From Halobacterium rubrum (GTDB taxonomy: Archaea > Halobacteriota > Halobacteria > Halobacteriales > Halobacteriaceae), in contig NZ_JAJQQZ010000002.1 in assembly GCF_021729015.1 (NCBI RefSeq), positions 434,001-498,000 on the forward strand: a stretch of DNA of 64,000 bases, written 5' to 3'. The notes under the pieces are model-generated. The model made no database searches, was not told the DNA's origin, and saw nothing but the letters and a program-made list of their open reading frames with translations. Position numbers and translations under genes: made by a program. Positions within the stretch are counted from its first letter, which is position 1. Every line of letters begins with the position of its first letter. Positions 50,820-59,027 of this stretch are shown one piece after another.

Positions 50820-51614
50820 ATGGCAAGCGAGTTATCGAAAGCACAGCTCCAGAGAATCTCTGGGGCAGTTGCACCGTATCGTCACACGGAAGTGAAGCAG
50901 CTGATCGAGTGGTTCGAACTTGAGGAGATGGCTGAGACGGAGATGGAGCTAGATGGGAGTACATCGGACAAGGTCTACGAGATCTTGAAGACCGTTGATG
51001 TCGAGCGGCGACGTGAAATCATCCAATATCTCATCAACGAGGAAGCGCCGCTTCGAGTCGACGTCTTGGAACCACTTGAGGATGCCCTACAGGGTTCAGA
51101 TCTAGAACTTACAGACGGTGTTGACGGATATGAACTGATCAAGGCCGTCTCTGGCCCTGCACAGCAAGTCAAAACCCAACAGCGATCGTATATCGAGGAG
51201 TATGCTCCTTTTCGGGCGGTCGCATTCCTGGAGCGCGCTCGTAAGGAGCAGGCGCAGGGCCGCAATGCGAATGCGTTGTGGCACGGGCGGAACGCACTGG
51301 AAAAGATGACGACTGGAAACTGGCATTACAAAGAGGGACTGGCCGAATTAGCAAAGCAAAACATCGGCTTGATTGACCGCGAGCAGCATCACAATGACGG
51401 GCGGACGTACGATTACGAACTGCTGGCTGCACCATACAACTATTGTTCAACGATCGGTGCCCATCCCCAAAACGTCGGATCGGCCAGTGCATTGCAGGCA
51501 ATGACGGGACTCGTACAGGTCGAACAGGCGATCCACTTCGTGCTCAAAACGGGTGAGGAAGCGAACGATCGTGGAATCACGCTCACCCGCTGGAATTTCA
51601 GTAGATTACCCTGA
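50820..51614 (+). CDS. Unrecognised 264-residue helical protein
   Basis: A soluble, predominantly helical protein with no family recognised. The first half is acidic and repeats helical segments (EVKQLIEWFELEEM, VYEILKTVDVERRREIIQYL); the second has AFLERARKEQAQGRNANALWHGRNALEKM, a helix pair that could belong to a HEPN-like bundle, but the R-x4-6-H motif is not in a convincing place. The ATG at 50820 is preferred over a TTG eight codons earlier. It sits between two pseudogenes, which suggests an accessory gene retained in decaying DNA. Confidence 0.65.
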   Translation: MASELSKAQLQRISGAVAPYRHTEVKQLIEWFELEEMAETEMELDGSTSDKVYEILKTVDVERRREIIQYLINEEAPLRVDVLEPLEDALQGSDLELTDGVDGYELIKAVSGPAQQVKTQQRSYIEEYAPFRAVAFLERARKEQAQGRNANALWHGRNALEKMTTGNWHYKEGLAELAKQNIGLIDREQHHNDGRTYDYELLAAPYNYCSTIGAHPQNVGSASALQAMTGLVQVEQAIHFVLKTGEEANDRGITLTRWNFSRLP

Positions 51615-51621
51615 CGCGCAG

Positions 51622-52062
51622 TCACTCTAATTCGGCTTTTGTCTCCGCTGCCGCATCATTCAGCACCGTGTCCACGAGCGTTCCGTCCTCGACCCGGTGG
51701 CACGGACTTCATAATTCAGGCGGTCCCGCTGTCACCCCCTATCAGCCCGAATTGCTGGATGCTTGGGAAGGAAGGCTCCCAGAGGGCCTGGACAGTTCCT
51801 TCGACCGTCACCTTACCAACCGGGACGTCCGGCACGTCCGCGGTGGACATGATCGCCCCCGGAACCGCCTTCAGTTCCTCGAGGGTTTCCAGCACCGCCT
51901 TCGTGATGTCCCGCCCGCGCTGTACCTTCTCGGCCAACTGCTTCGCGACGACCGCTCTCCACCAGCCGCCCTGCACTTCGTCGCTGATCCGCACGCCTGC
52001 TCGGCCGCTTGCTTGAATGCATCGATGGGTTCGGTCAGGGGCTTACACGAGACGGTCTGTCA
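51622..52062 (-). pseudogene. RPA-like single-stranded-DNA-binding protein, broken
   Basis: Three pieces in different frames read as one former gene. The start TEPIDAFKQAAEQA (about 52060-52010) continues after a frameshift as VRISDEVQGGWWRAVVAKQLAEKV and the OB-fold strand GKVTVEGTVQALWEP, ending in TGA at 51716. A further frame yields CHRVEDGTLVDTVLNDAAAE up to TGA at 51622, like the zinc-finger tail of haloarchaeal RPA-like proteins. An internal stretch of the OB fold is missing. It has lost function. Confidence 0.7.
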
Positions 52063-52158
52063 GTTGGCGTTCCAAACCGAGAAACTACTAGTAGAGATAG
52101 AAGTGCGAATCTCGGAAAGAGAATTACGATAGCAAGCTCTCCCTGATAACCCGGGAGG

Positions 52159-52392
52159 CTACTTGCCCCTAAGTTTCACGTCAGCGATGTATCCGAGACT
52201 GCTGAATACTGCAAATAAGCCAGCAAAAGCCCCGCCTTTGCTCTGCGGATTTTGGGGGATTTCGCTGATGAGATCAGCGATTGTGTCCCAGCCAAGATTT
52301 ACGTTATAGACCATAGCGATTACGAAAATTGCCCCTATCAATGCCGCTACGAGTATACCCCCAATCTTCGATTTACTACCGTCTGACGACAT
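52159..52392 (-). CDS. Small two-helix membrane protein
   Basis: A 77-residue protein with hydrophobic segments at about 10-31 (GGILVAALIGAIFVIAMVYNV) and 54-72 (GAFAGLFAVFSSLGYIADV) joined by a polar loop, and a basic end (KLRGK). No known family. It stands alone with an ATG start. Single-gene membrane peptides of this size can be holin-like, toxin-like or simply unannotated; nothing here decides between them. Confidence 0.6.
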   Translation of the reverse strand: MSSDGSKSKIGGILVAALIGAIFVIAMVYNVNLGWDTIADLISEIPQNPQSKGGAFAGLFAVFSSLGYIADVKLRGK

Positions 52393-52575
52393 AAGCAGAG
52401 CAATTCATGCAGGGAATATGAAACCATCGCGACAGGTAAATCGCTCTTAGGTCATGGCGGTCCAAAGTTGAGGCCCCCAAGAATGGCTAATCCCCGGAAA
52501 ATGAGTTTAATCAAACAATGCGCTCTGCTCGCTGAGAAAATCCAAACTGGATTCTCCCTTCACCGATGCTGTGGT

Positions 52576-53205
52576 CTAATCTCCTGATTGTTGTCCGGAG
52601 GACCGCTCATAGATCGCAGTCGGCAGACCCCGCTCCAATCCGATTTGTAGACGCTTCTGGAGTTCTTGCTTCTTCTCCTCTGTCCCACGTTCTGATTCAA
52701 TAATATCCTCAATTTCACTGTAATGGTCTGCAATGAGATCGTCTACCGATTTTTCGAGTTCTTCCGGCAAGCTGTCCACCATCTCTTGTGTTTCTCCTAA
52801 TTGTTTGCGCACTTCATCAACTCTATCGGGTTCGGGAGTCAATCGGTCAAGATTGTGTAGGTCGAAGGGAAGCCAACTTGAGTTATCATGAACAGTTATT
52901 CCAAACTGTCCGTGTCGAGGCTTGGAATCCGGACCGATATCAGGAATATGCTGATACTCAAACTCTTGAATTAGGCTTTCAACGGCTTCTGGCTTCCAAT
53001 CACCAGATAGGATTACTGTCGCGTGGATATACTCCTCAGAGTGATATTCAACGATGAGTCGGCCGATGAGATTAGATGTAGTATTGAAAATTTGCTCCTC
53101 TTTAGCAACTTCCGAGTAGACACTATACCGCTCAGACCCCTCAGTTCTCGAACCTCTCCGAATAGTCGGCTCTAACCGTTCGTATTCTTCTTCTGTTATC
53201 GACAT
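52576..53205 (-). CDS. Unrecognised 209-residue acidic protein
   Basis: A soluble protein with no family recognised. The first ~130 residues show mixed alpha/beta composition (IGRLIVEYHSEEYIHATVILSG, HGQFGITVHDNSSWLPFDLHNL); the last 80 are charged helices (LPEELEKSVDDLIADHYSEIEDIIESE), probably a coiled coil. No membrane segment. It is isolated, with 183 bases after its stop and 350 before its start free of genes. Confidence 0.6.
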   Translation of the reverse strand: MSITEEEYERLEPTIRRGSRTEGSERYSVYSEVAKEEQIFNTTSNLIGRLIVEYHSEEYIHATVILSGDWKPEAVESLIQEFEYQHIPDIGPDSKPRHGQFGITVHDNSSWLPFDLHNLDRLTPEPDRVDEVRKQLGETQEMVDSLPEELEKSVDDLIADHYSEIEDIIESERGTEEKKQELQKRLQIGLERGLPTAIYERSSGQQSGD

Positions 53206-53561
53206 AATTGAATGTATCCTACATCTCCATGTTCATCAAACATGCCAGTTCGAAGCTAAGGTGGCCCGTATATTTTGATTTCTGCCCTCTGCGATATCCC
53301 AATTCAAGTAGCTTCAAGAAATGGCTCCGGAATTGGCCGATTCCCGGAAGCTACGGTTAATTCTGATAACCGTTGAGAATTTCAGCAGAACCGATTTAGG
53401 CAGCCATACTACTAAACGCAGCAATTCTAATACGCTAGATGATATAATCTCAGAGTATACATTCTAGATTCTATTCTGCATCTGCTACTAGTTCTCCTCA
53501 ACTTTCCATGCATACAGTTCCCGTAGATTCATGCTTCTCTCCGTCCAGCTGTTGTCTATAG
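53206..53561. other. AT-rich intergenic region
   Basis: No gene is supported in either direction. It must hold the promoters of the flanking genes at 53205 (minus) and 53562 (plus). GTATATTTTG at 53270-53279 is the best TATA-like patch but is too far from either start to assign. Confidence 0.35.
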
Positions 53562-54737
53562 ATGCAGCAGGCCGAATTGGATGCTAAGGCCCCTGGCGAC
53601 CTCGTCCCGTACGGCCGTGAGTCGTACTACAAGCCAGATCCCCTCCCGCCCTCCCAAGACCTCGCTCTCAACGAGGACTTCTACGAAACGCTAGCCGCCG
53701 CGACGTTCTGGCTTGGGAAGCTCAGCGGCGTCAGCCACGAACTCGACTTCCCAGCAGTCCTCGAAACCTCGCTACTCCGCAAGGAAGCAATCGAATCTGT
53801 GGAGATCGAGGGCGCCGACGTCGACTACGATGCGCTGTACAGTGTCGAAATACGCACGTTCGACGAAGGCCGGGACGAACCAAGCGAGACCACTGAAGCT
53901 GGCGAAACCAAGGACACCCTTGAGGTCCTCAACTACGAAGCTGCGGTCCAAGATGGCATCGACGCTCTCGATCACGGCAAAGAGTTGAACGTCAAGTTGC
54001 TCCACGACCTTCACGATACCCTGCTCACTGGCGTTCCAGACGACCGCGTCGACACAGACACGATCGGTGCGTACAAGACGAAACCTAACTACCTGGGTGA
54101 CTTCCTCCCGCCTGCGCCAGACGCTGTCGAGGACCTGATGGACGGTTTGTTCACCTACTATCTGACTGGCGGCAGCTACCACCCACTCGTGGACATCGCG
54201 CTGTTCCACTACCAATTCGAAACCATCCACCCGTATGGCGACGGCAATGGTCGGCTCGGACGCCTCCTGATCACACTCCAGTTGTACGATGCAGACCTCC
54301 TCGAACGTCCGAACCTCTACCTCAGTGAGTACTTCAACCGCAACAAGGACACGTACGTCGAGCGCATGGAGGCCATCCGGTTCCACGGTGAGTGGGAAGC
54401 CTGGCTCTCGTTCTTCATCGAAGGGGTTGCGCGCCAAGCCCGCGAATCCGTGGAGAGAACACTTGCGCTCGTCGACCTTCGCCGCGAATACGAGGACGAG
54501 TATGGTGGAAAATCGTACACCAAGAACCAGCTCGCAGTGACACTCTTCGAGCAGCCCTACGTAACGAGCAAGACCGTCCAACGGCTATTCGAGGTCAAGC
54601 AACCGACTGCCTCGCGGGCAATCAATGAGCTCGTCGACGAGGGTGTCCTCGAGGAAGTACCCCGACACGGCCGGAACAAGGAGTATCGTGCCCGGGAAAT
54701 CTTCGAGATCCTTGAGCAACCGCCACAGACGTACTGA
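53562..54737 (+). CDS. Second Fic-domain AMP-transferase with winged helix
   Basis: A 391-residue Fic enzyme related to the one at 25225. The active-site box is HPYGDGNGR beginning at His223; the inhibitory helix motif is SVEIEG (79-84), so it too is N-terminally self-inhibited. A winged helix lies at the C-terminus (TSKTVQRLFEVKQPTASRAINELVDEGVLEEV). Both proteins share a PLPP loop before the Fic fold and similar length, but their sequences have diverged widely. It is GC-rich and stands alone; no antitoxin gene is adjacent, as expected when the inhibitory helix is built in. Confidence 0.88.
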   Translation: MQQAELDAKAPGDLVPYGRESYYKPDPLPPSQDLALNEDFYETLAAATFWLGKLSGVSHELDFPAVLETSLLRKEAIESVEIEGADVDYDALYSVEIRTFDEGRDEPSETTEAGETKDTLEVLNYEAAVQDGIDALDHGKELNVKLLHDLHDTLLTGVPDDRVDTDTIGAYKTKPNYLGDFLPPAPDAVEDLMDGLFTYYLTGGSYHPLVDIALFHYQFETIHPYGDGNGRLGRLLITLQLYDADLLERPNLYLSEYFNRNKDTYVERMEAIRFHGEWEAWLSFFIEGVARQARESVERTLALVDLRREYEDEYGGKSYTKNQLAVTLFEQPYVTSKTVQRLFEVKQPTASRAINELVDEGVLEEVPRHGRNKEYRAREIFEILEQPPQTY

Positions 54738-54819
54738 CCGACCAGAGGAGAGCGGAGAATTTCGATTGCACTGGGTATTTGATTCGTCTGGCCATGCATC
54801 TGCGTTGGCAAATACTCAA

Positions 54820-55215
54820 TCAGCCGTTGTCGGTGCTCTCAGGAGTATCTGCGAACGTGTCTGAGTCTGTAGCTGAGAAGAGCTCGACGGTGGGTGTATT
54901 GATATCTAGGAGGAGCGCAGCGATGTCGAAATTCAGCCCCCGAGCAACGGTTTGGCGCTGTGGGTCGTAGATGAGAATTCCTGCGTCCGCTAGAGTGGGC
55001 AGATGAGTCTGGGAGAGTGCGTTGTACGCGTTTCGATAGGGCTCCCCGGTAGCGACACCGTTTGCCAGTCCTTGCTCCTCTGTTGCAATCTCTTTCGCGA
55101 GGGCTCGAGTAGACAACCGAGGTGCTGGCCCTTCGTTCAAGATTTGGATGACTCGTCGCCGTCTCGCTGCCCGGAGTGCGTGGTAGAGTACCGAGAGTTG
55201 TTCGTCTCGAATCAT
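54820..55215 (-). CDS. Small haloarchaeal winged-helix protein, DUF7344-like, paralogue of the gene at 48103
   Basis: A 131-residue protein. YRNAYNALSQTHLPTLADAG and RQTVARGLNFDIAALLLDI repeat the sequence of the gene at 48103 with few changes, and the DNA is also similar over 54880-55030 versus 48160-48310. This is a recent duplicate or a shared family of island regulators. It is transcribed toward the Fic gene, whose stop is 82 bases away. Confidence 0.78.
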   Translation of the reverse strand: MIRDEQLSVLYHALRAARRRRVIQILNEGPAPRLSTRALAKEIATEEQGLANGVATGEPYRNAYNALSQTHLPTLADAGILIYDPQRQTVARGLNFDIAALLLDINTPTVELFSATDSDTFADTPESTDNG

Positions 55216-55386
55216 CGAATTGGTCGCGGTAGGTCAGTTGAGGCGCTTGATCTCCGGAGATGGATAGATGGGACAGAGGACCACAACTCTGTAGACATAG
55301 AATTTTGTGGTTATAGAGTATTTTTCTATGCTTATAGGTAGGTTTGCGACGCCTGTTAGGGTCGAATTGTCCGTATTAATGGGTAG

Positions 55387-55653
55387 ATGCGTCCCCGTAT
55401 AGAGTGGATGACCCAGGGAGACGAGCGAATCCTCGAGTTCCTGGATGCGAAAGATATCGTTGCGTCTCCGTCCGTCATCGCTGCCAACATCGATTACACG
55501 GGGGAGTACGTATCCCGGCGGTGTAGAAAGCTGGCAGACGCGAAGCTTCTCCAGCGGGTCGACGCGTCGAATTACACCATCACTGACCTCGGGTCAGCGT
55601 TCCTAAGCGGGGACGTCGACGCCGATTCGATCAAGCTTGATGACGAGGAGTAG
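55387..55653 (+). CDS. PhiH1-repressor-like winged-helix protein
   Basis: An 88-residue DNA-binding protein: WMTQGDERILEFLDAKDIVASPSVIAANIDYTGEYVSRRCRKLADAKLLQRVD is the classic haloarchaeal phage-repressor-type winged helix, ending with an acidic tail (SGDVDADSIKLDDEE). Many haloarchaeal viruses and plasmids carry several copies. A fragment of a related gene follows 22 bases later. Confidence 0.78.
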   Translation: MRPRIEWMTQGDERILEFLDAKDIVASPSVIAANIDYTGEYVSRRCRKLADAKLLQRVDASNYTITDLGSAFLSGDVDADSIKLDDEE

Positions 55654-55674
55654 GAGAGAACATCATGTCCGCCT

Positions 55675-55908
55675 GTGGGGCTCACACGCTATGGTTACAT
55701 CCGAGCCTCGAAGTCCCAAATTTCCCGCCGTCTTCGCCTTCTCGCGGAGTACGGGATGCTTCAGCATCTCGGCAACGGCGTCTACGTCATCATCCAACGC
55801 GGCGAGGACTACCTCGCCGGCGACCTCGACGCCGACAACATCGACGACCCGTATCTAGCCAGCGGCCCGGACTATTACGAGACTCCCAACGTGCATGGAT
55901 TCCTCTGC
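55675..55908 (+). pseudogene. Fragment of a related winged-helix repressor
   Basis: The frame reads TRYGYIRASKSQISRRLRLLAEYGMLQHLGNGVYVI, then GEDYLAGDLDADNID, matching the second half of the protein at 55387. The start helix is missing, and beyond about 55908 the frame runs into an unrelated sequence that is coding in another frame. A 5'-truncated gene joined to an Orc1/Cdc6 fragment. Confidence 0.65.
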
Positions 55909-55910
55909 AT

Positions 55911-56252
55911 AGACAAGCAGGCATCGCGTTACTTCGAAACGCGATTGAGCGAGCTAGCGAAAACGACGAAGCGACTGTCACGACCGACATCGTCGACGAG
56001 GTGGAGAACAAGGCGTACGCCGACATGCACGCGCATCGCGTTCAGGAGCTGGATACGGACAAGCGACTGCTCTACGAGATTATTCAGGAGGCTGGTGAGA
56101 TCGACGCCGGGACGCTGCACTCTCGGTACGAAAACCAAGCGCAGGACCCAGTCGCACGGTCGGCTCGGCGGAAGTATCTCGGCCGACTTGGCGACTACGA
56201 CCTCATCGACACCACGGGGAACGGGAAGGGGAAACGGTATCTCGGCAGTTGA
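55911..56252 (+). pseudogene. Orc1/Cdc6 C-terminal fragment
   Basis: A 113-codon frame reads RQAGIALLRNAIERASEND, then the winged-helix part LLYEIIQEAGEIDAGTLHSRY and RRKYLGRLGDYDLIDTTGNGKGK, the end of an archaeal origin-binding Orc1/Cdc6 protein. The AAA+ ATPase region (about 280 residues) is missing, so it is not functional. It marks a lost replicon whose origin would have been close by; no origin repeats are recognisable now. Confidence 0.78.
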
Positions 56253-56383
56253 CTTCCGGTCACGGTTTTCCACATTTTGGCACTATTGAAACTATCAGGT
56301 ACTGGTAGAACCGTCGGTCGGGAGTTTAGAGGGTGTATCTCGCAGCCCAAGTCAGTATACGAACTTCCTCACCGTGACCACAA

Positions 56384-57718
56384 TCAACTATCGCCTTGCT
56401 CGACGAGTTCCATGTAGCGGCGTTCGAAATCCAATAAATCGGTTTCGACCATCTCGGGTAGATACCGGCCCAGTGTCCACTGGGCAGCAGTGACAGCTGT
56501 CCCCGTGACGAATGCCGTGTCACTACTCAAGAGGTAGGAACCGAGGATATTCATTCCAATGCTCGGAGCCATTGAAAACGGATTATCGAGAGCCCGGTCT
56601 GCCCAAGCCTCCCGCCTTCGCTCCTCAAGATATTCTGCTTCAAGAGCCGTTTCAAACTCTCGTTGGGCCTTTTGAAGGCTATCGAGATCAGTCAGCTCAA
56701 CGTTATCTCGATGGATATTATCTGCTATGAGCATGAGTTCCTCTCGCAGGTTCTGTGTGGCGGATTCCTCGCGAAGATCAAGAATGATAGAAGCGTCAAG
56801 CTCGCCGATATCCTGGCGGATTCCCCCAGTAATGTCCGAGAACATCCGCACGGCAAGCGCATCGTTGACGTGCGGTACCTTCGGACCCACGAGGGGTGTA
56901 GATGAGTTGCCAACGTCGCCCTGCATAGATCTCGACATCGATGCTACCAATTCGTCGTCAGCGTGGACTGTTACCAACTCATCGAAGATTCCCTCGAGGC
57001 TGGCGATTTCTAGTGGATGCAACGTAGTCGCGGCGTGGTGATAGGTTGACCCGGTGAGGTGGTAATTGACGTCGGCGTGTTTTTTTAGAGTTCGGTACAC
57101 TTCATTCGGGAGGTTACTCCCTTGTTTGTGGATGAACCGACGAGAGGAGTGACTGATCTCTTCTATACGCTCTTTTAATGAAGTCGGATCTTCACCTCGC
57201 GTACGCAACCGTTGATACAGCGGAGAATCCTCGTCAGCCAATTCGGTGGTCAAACCATTACTGAACCCGGTCCGCATGTCAGAAATATCTCGCGTCATTA
57301 CGAGGTCCGCGTGTTCTTCAAGGAAGCGTGCTCGTTGCTCAAGTCGATGGCTCTGACGTTGGATTTCGGGGTTCTTCGATGTCCACAGCGGGTTGTGTCG
57401 TTCCGGTTTAGAGAGTTTGTTGTGGAGCGCCTCCTCGAACGAATTGTGTGAACGCCCCATGGTGAATACTATCGGCCCGTCGGTGATCAGTAATGGATTC
57501 CGTTTCAGGGCGGTATACGTTTCGGGAGACTTGAGTACGTGGGTTGCTCCGATCGCAACGACATCATTGAGGAGACACAACGCCTTCAGCTTCCGCTCAA
57601 TGTCAGCCGGGCCGATATCGAGGCCGGCTTGACTCTGGATATCCGGATCGCACTCGACGAACTGAACCCTGGCCGGGCCGAATCGACTGTCGGTCGCCGG
57701 TCGAATCCGGTAACTCAT
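56384..57718 (-). CDS. Unrecognised 444-residue protein
   Basis: No family is recognised. The product is soluble for most of its length and mainly helical, with repeated His residues in the middle (HADVNYHLTGSTYHHAATTLH) and a moderately hydrophobic stretch near the C-terminus (about 395-425, SIGMNILGSYLLSSDTAFVTG). It is divergent from the HD-domain gene at 57858, with 139 bases between the starts. The length and single-copy nature suggest a real accessory gene, but the function cannot be inferred. Confidence 0.7.
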   Translation of the reverse strand: MSYRIRPATDSRFGPARVQFVECDPDIQSQAGLDIGPADIERKLKALCLLNDVVAIGATHVLKSPETYTALKRNPLLITDGPIVFTMGRSHNSFEEALHNKLSKPERHNPLWTSKNPEIQRQSHRLEQRARFLEEHADLVMTRDISDMRTGFSNGLTTELADEDSPLYQRLRTRGEDPTSLKERIEEISHSSRRFIHKQGSNLPNEVYRTLKKHADVNYHLTGSTYHHAATTLHPLEIASLEGIFDELVTVHADDELVASMSRSMQGDVGNSSTPLVGPKVPHVNDALAVRMFSDITGGIRQDIGELDASIILDLREESATQNLREELMLIADNIHRDNVELTDLDSLQKAQREFETALEAEYLEERRREAWADRALDNPFSMAPSIGMNILGSYLLSSDTAFVTGTAVTAAQWTLGRYLPEMVETDLLDFERRYMELVEQGDS

Positions 57719-57857
57719 TTTTCCAGTTCATCAGACACTTTCGGGGGCGCGAACAAAAATCCTTCTCGGACTCCCACCTTCTCGTCTCACTCCACCAAGT
57801 GTCCTCTTCCCACTCGCTAACCGCAAGAGTTGTTTTCTTTCTAACTCACATGATACG

Positions 57858-58454
57858 ATGATGGGTCAATTAGAGTTCCTCCTACAGGCGATTGATCTGA
57901 AGGACTTGGCTCGGAAGGGGTGGGAACTTCGCGGAGTCGAAGCCCCAGAGAAAGTAGCTAGCCATTCGTGGGGAGTGACACTGCTGACGATGCGTTTCGT
58001 AGCGGAGACAGAGTTGGACGAGCTCCGCGCGATGAAGATGGCCGTCATCCACGACCTTGCCGAGGCCGAAGCGGGTGACAGGGCAATCGGTGAGGTATAT
58101 CAGGAAGTCTCGCAGGAACAGAAGGTTACAGAGGAAGTGGAGGCTTGGGACAACTTCGAAGAGATTGGCGACATCGGTAATTGGCGTGAACTCTGGGAGG
58201 AGTTTGAGAATGAAACCTCAACAGAAGCTGAGTTCGTCGCCGATATGGACCTTCTCGATATGTGTCTGACTGCCCTCAAATACGAACGGCAACAACGGTA
58301 CGACTCCTCGAAGAACACTGATGATTACGACCACTTGGATGGGTTCTTCGCCACGGCCGATAAGAAAATCCGGACCGAAATCGGTCGCGAAATCTACGAG
58401 TCGATCCGCACAGAATACCAAGAGGCCAAACGTCAGAATTCAAGCGACACGTAG
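57858..58454 (+). CDS. HD-domain hydrolase, HDDC2/YfbR-like
   Basis: A 198-residue metal-dependent phosphohydrolase. The HD ligands are His36 (ASHSWGV), His65-Asp66 (VIHDLAEAEAGD) and Asp129 in VADMDLLDM. This is the pattern of 5'-deoxynucleotidases of the YfbR/HDDC2 group, which release nucleosides from dNMPs. Some HD proteins in defence loci deplete nucleotides, but nothing here proves such a role. The start is ATG at 57858, with a second ATG in the next codon. Its stop abuts the stop of the convergent gene at 58455. Confidence 0.82.
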   Translation: MMGQLEFLLQAIDLKDLARKGWELRGVEAPEKVASHSWGVTLLTMRFVAETELDELRAMKMAVIHDLAEAEAGDRAIGEVYQEVSQEQKVTEEVEAWDNFEEIGDIGNWRELWEEFENETSTEAEFVADMDLLDMCLTALKYERQQRYDSSKNTDDYDHLDGFFATADKKIRTEIGREIYESIRTEYQEAKRQNSSDT

Positions 58455-58829
58455 TTAGTTTCTACTCGTGGAATCCCCGTCTCCTGCCTCAGCTTTCGCT
58501 TCTTTCCAGCTGCCCAGTCGTCTGGCGATTGTGTTCGCGGATGGACTACGACCGCTACGCTTGTACTGGTACATCGACGGCTCCTCACCGAACTCTTCGG
58601 CAGCGGCCTGCAGCGCCTCGATACAGTCCTCTTTCGTGTACTGGATACCTGGCTTCTCGTCGGCGTCGACGTGGTCCAGGGCGGTCGACCACTTCCCGTA
58701 GCGGGCGATGATGGTGTTGTACGACGGCGAGATGTCGAGGGCTTTGTACTCCTCGACGGTCGGCTTGTGGCCGAGTTCGTCGGCGGCCTCCTGGAGAGCT
58801 TCGAGACACGTCTCTCTCGAAATCGACAT
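58455..58829 (-). CDS. Protein with two homing-endonuclease-associated repeats
   Basis: A 124-residue protein made of two copies of a ~50-residue motif: CLEALQEAADELGHKPTVEEY with SYNTIIARYGKWSTAL, and CIEALQAAAEEFGEEPSMYQY with SANTIARRLGSWKEAK. This is the repeat found beside HNH homing endonucleases, thought to bind DNA. No nuclease domain is attached. It may be the detached DNA-binding part of a homing enzyme or a small regulator. Confidence 0.8.
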   Translation of the reverse strand: MSISRETCLEALQEAADELGHKPTVEEYKALDISPSYNTIIARYGKWSTALDHVDADEKPGIQYTKEDCIEALQAAAEEFGEEPSMYQYKRSGRSPSANTIARRLGSWKEAKAEAGDGDSTSRN

Positions 58830-58997
58830 TCAAATTCCAAGGTGGTTGCGGAGACAATAATAGTATTGCTCGGTGGTTTGATTTCTATCAGGCAGTACCT
58901 TTGGTCACTCCGAGTTCGCTTCTTCTAGTCGCGTTTTGAAACTGATAACCGACATTCCTTGAGTAGATCCGCCTCAGAACATGGTTGAAAGACAACC

Positions 58998-59004
58998 TAT
59001 ATTA
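58998..59004 (+). promoter_or_regulatory. TATA-like element of the gene at 59028
   Basis: CTATATT lies 24-30 bases before the ATG at 59028, consistent with a leaderless transcript. Confidence 0.5.
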
Positions 59005-59027
59005 CGCCACGGGGGAAGCCGAAGACA

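Noticed and set aside
55675-56289. Single 204-codon gene spanning the repressor fragment and beyond
   Set aside because: After about 55908 its product becomes Arg/Thr/Ser-rich nonsense, while another frame clearly encodes the Orc1/Cdc6 end.
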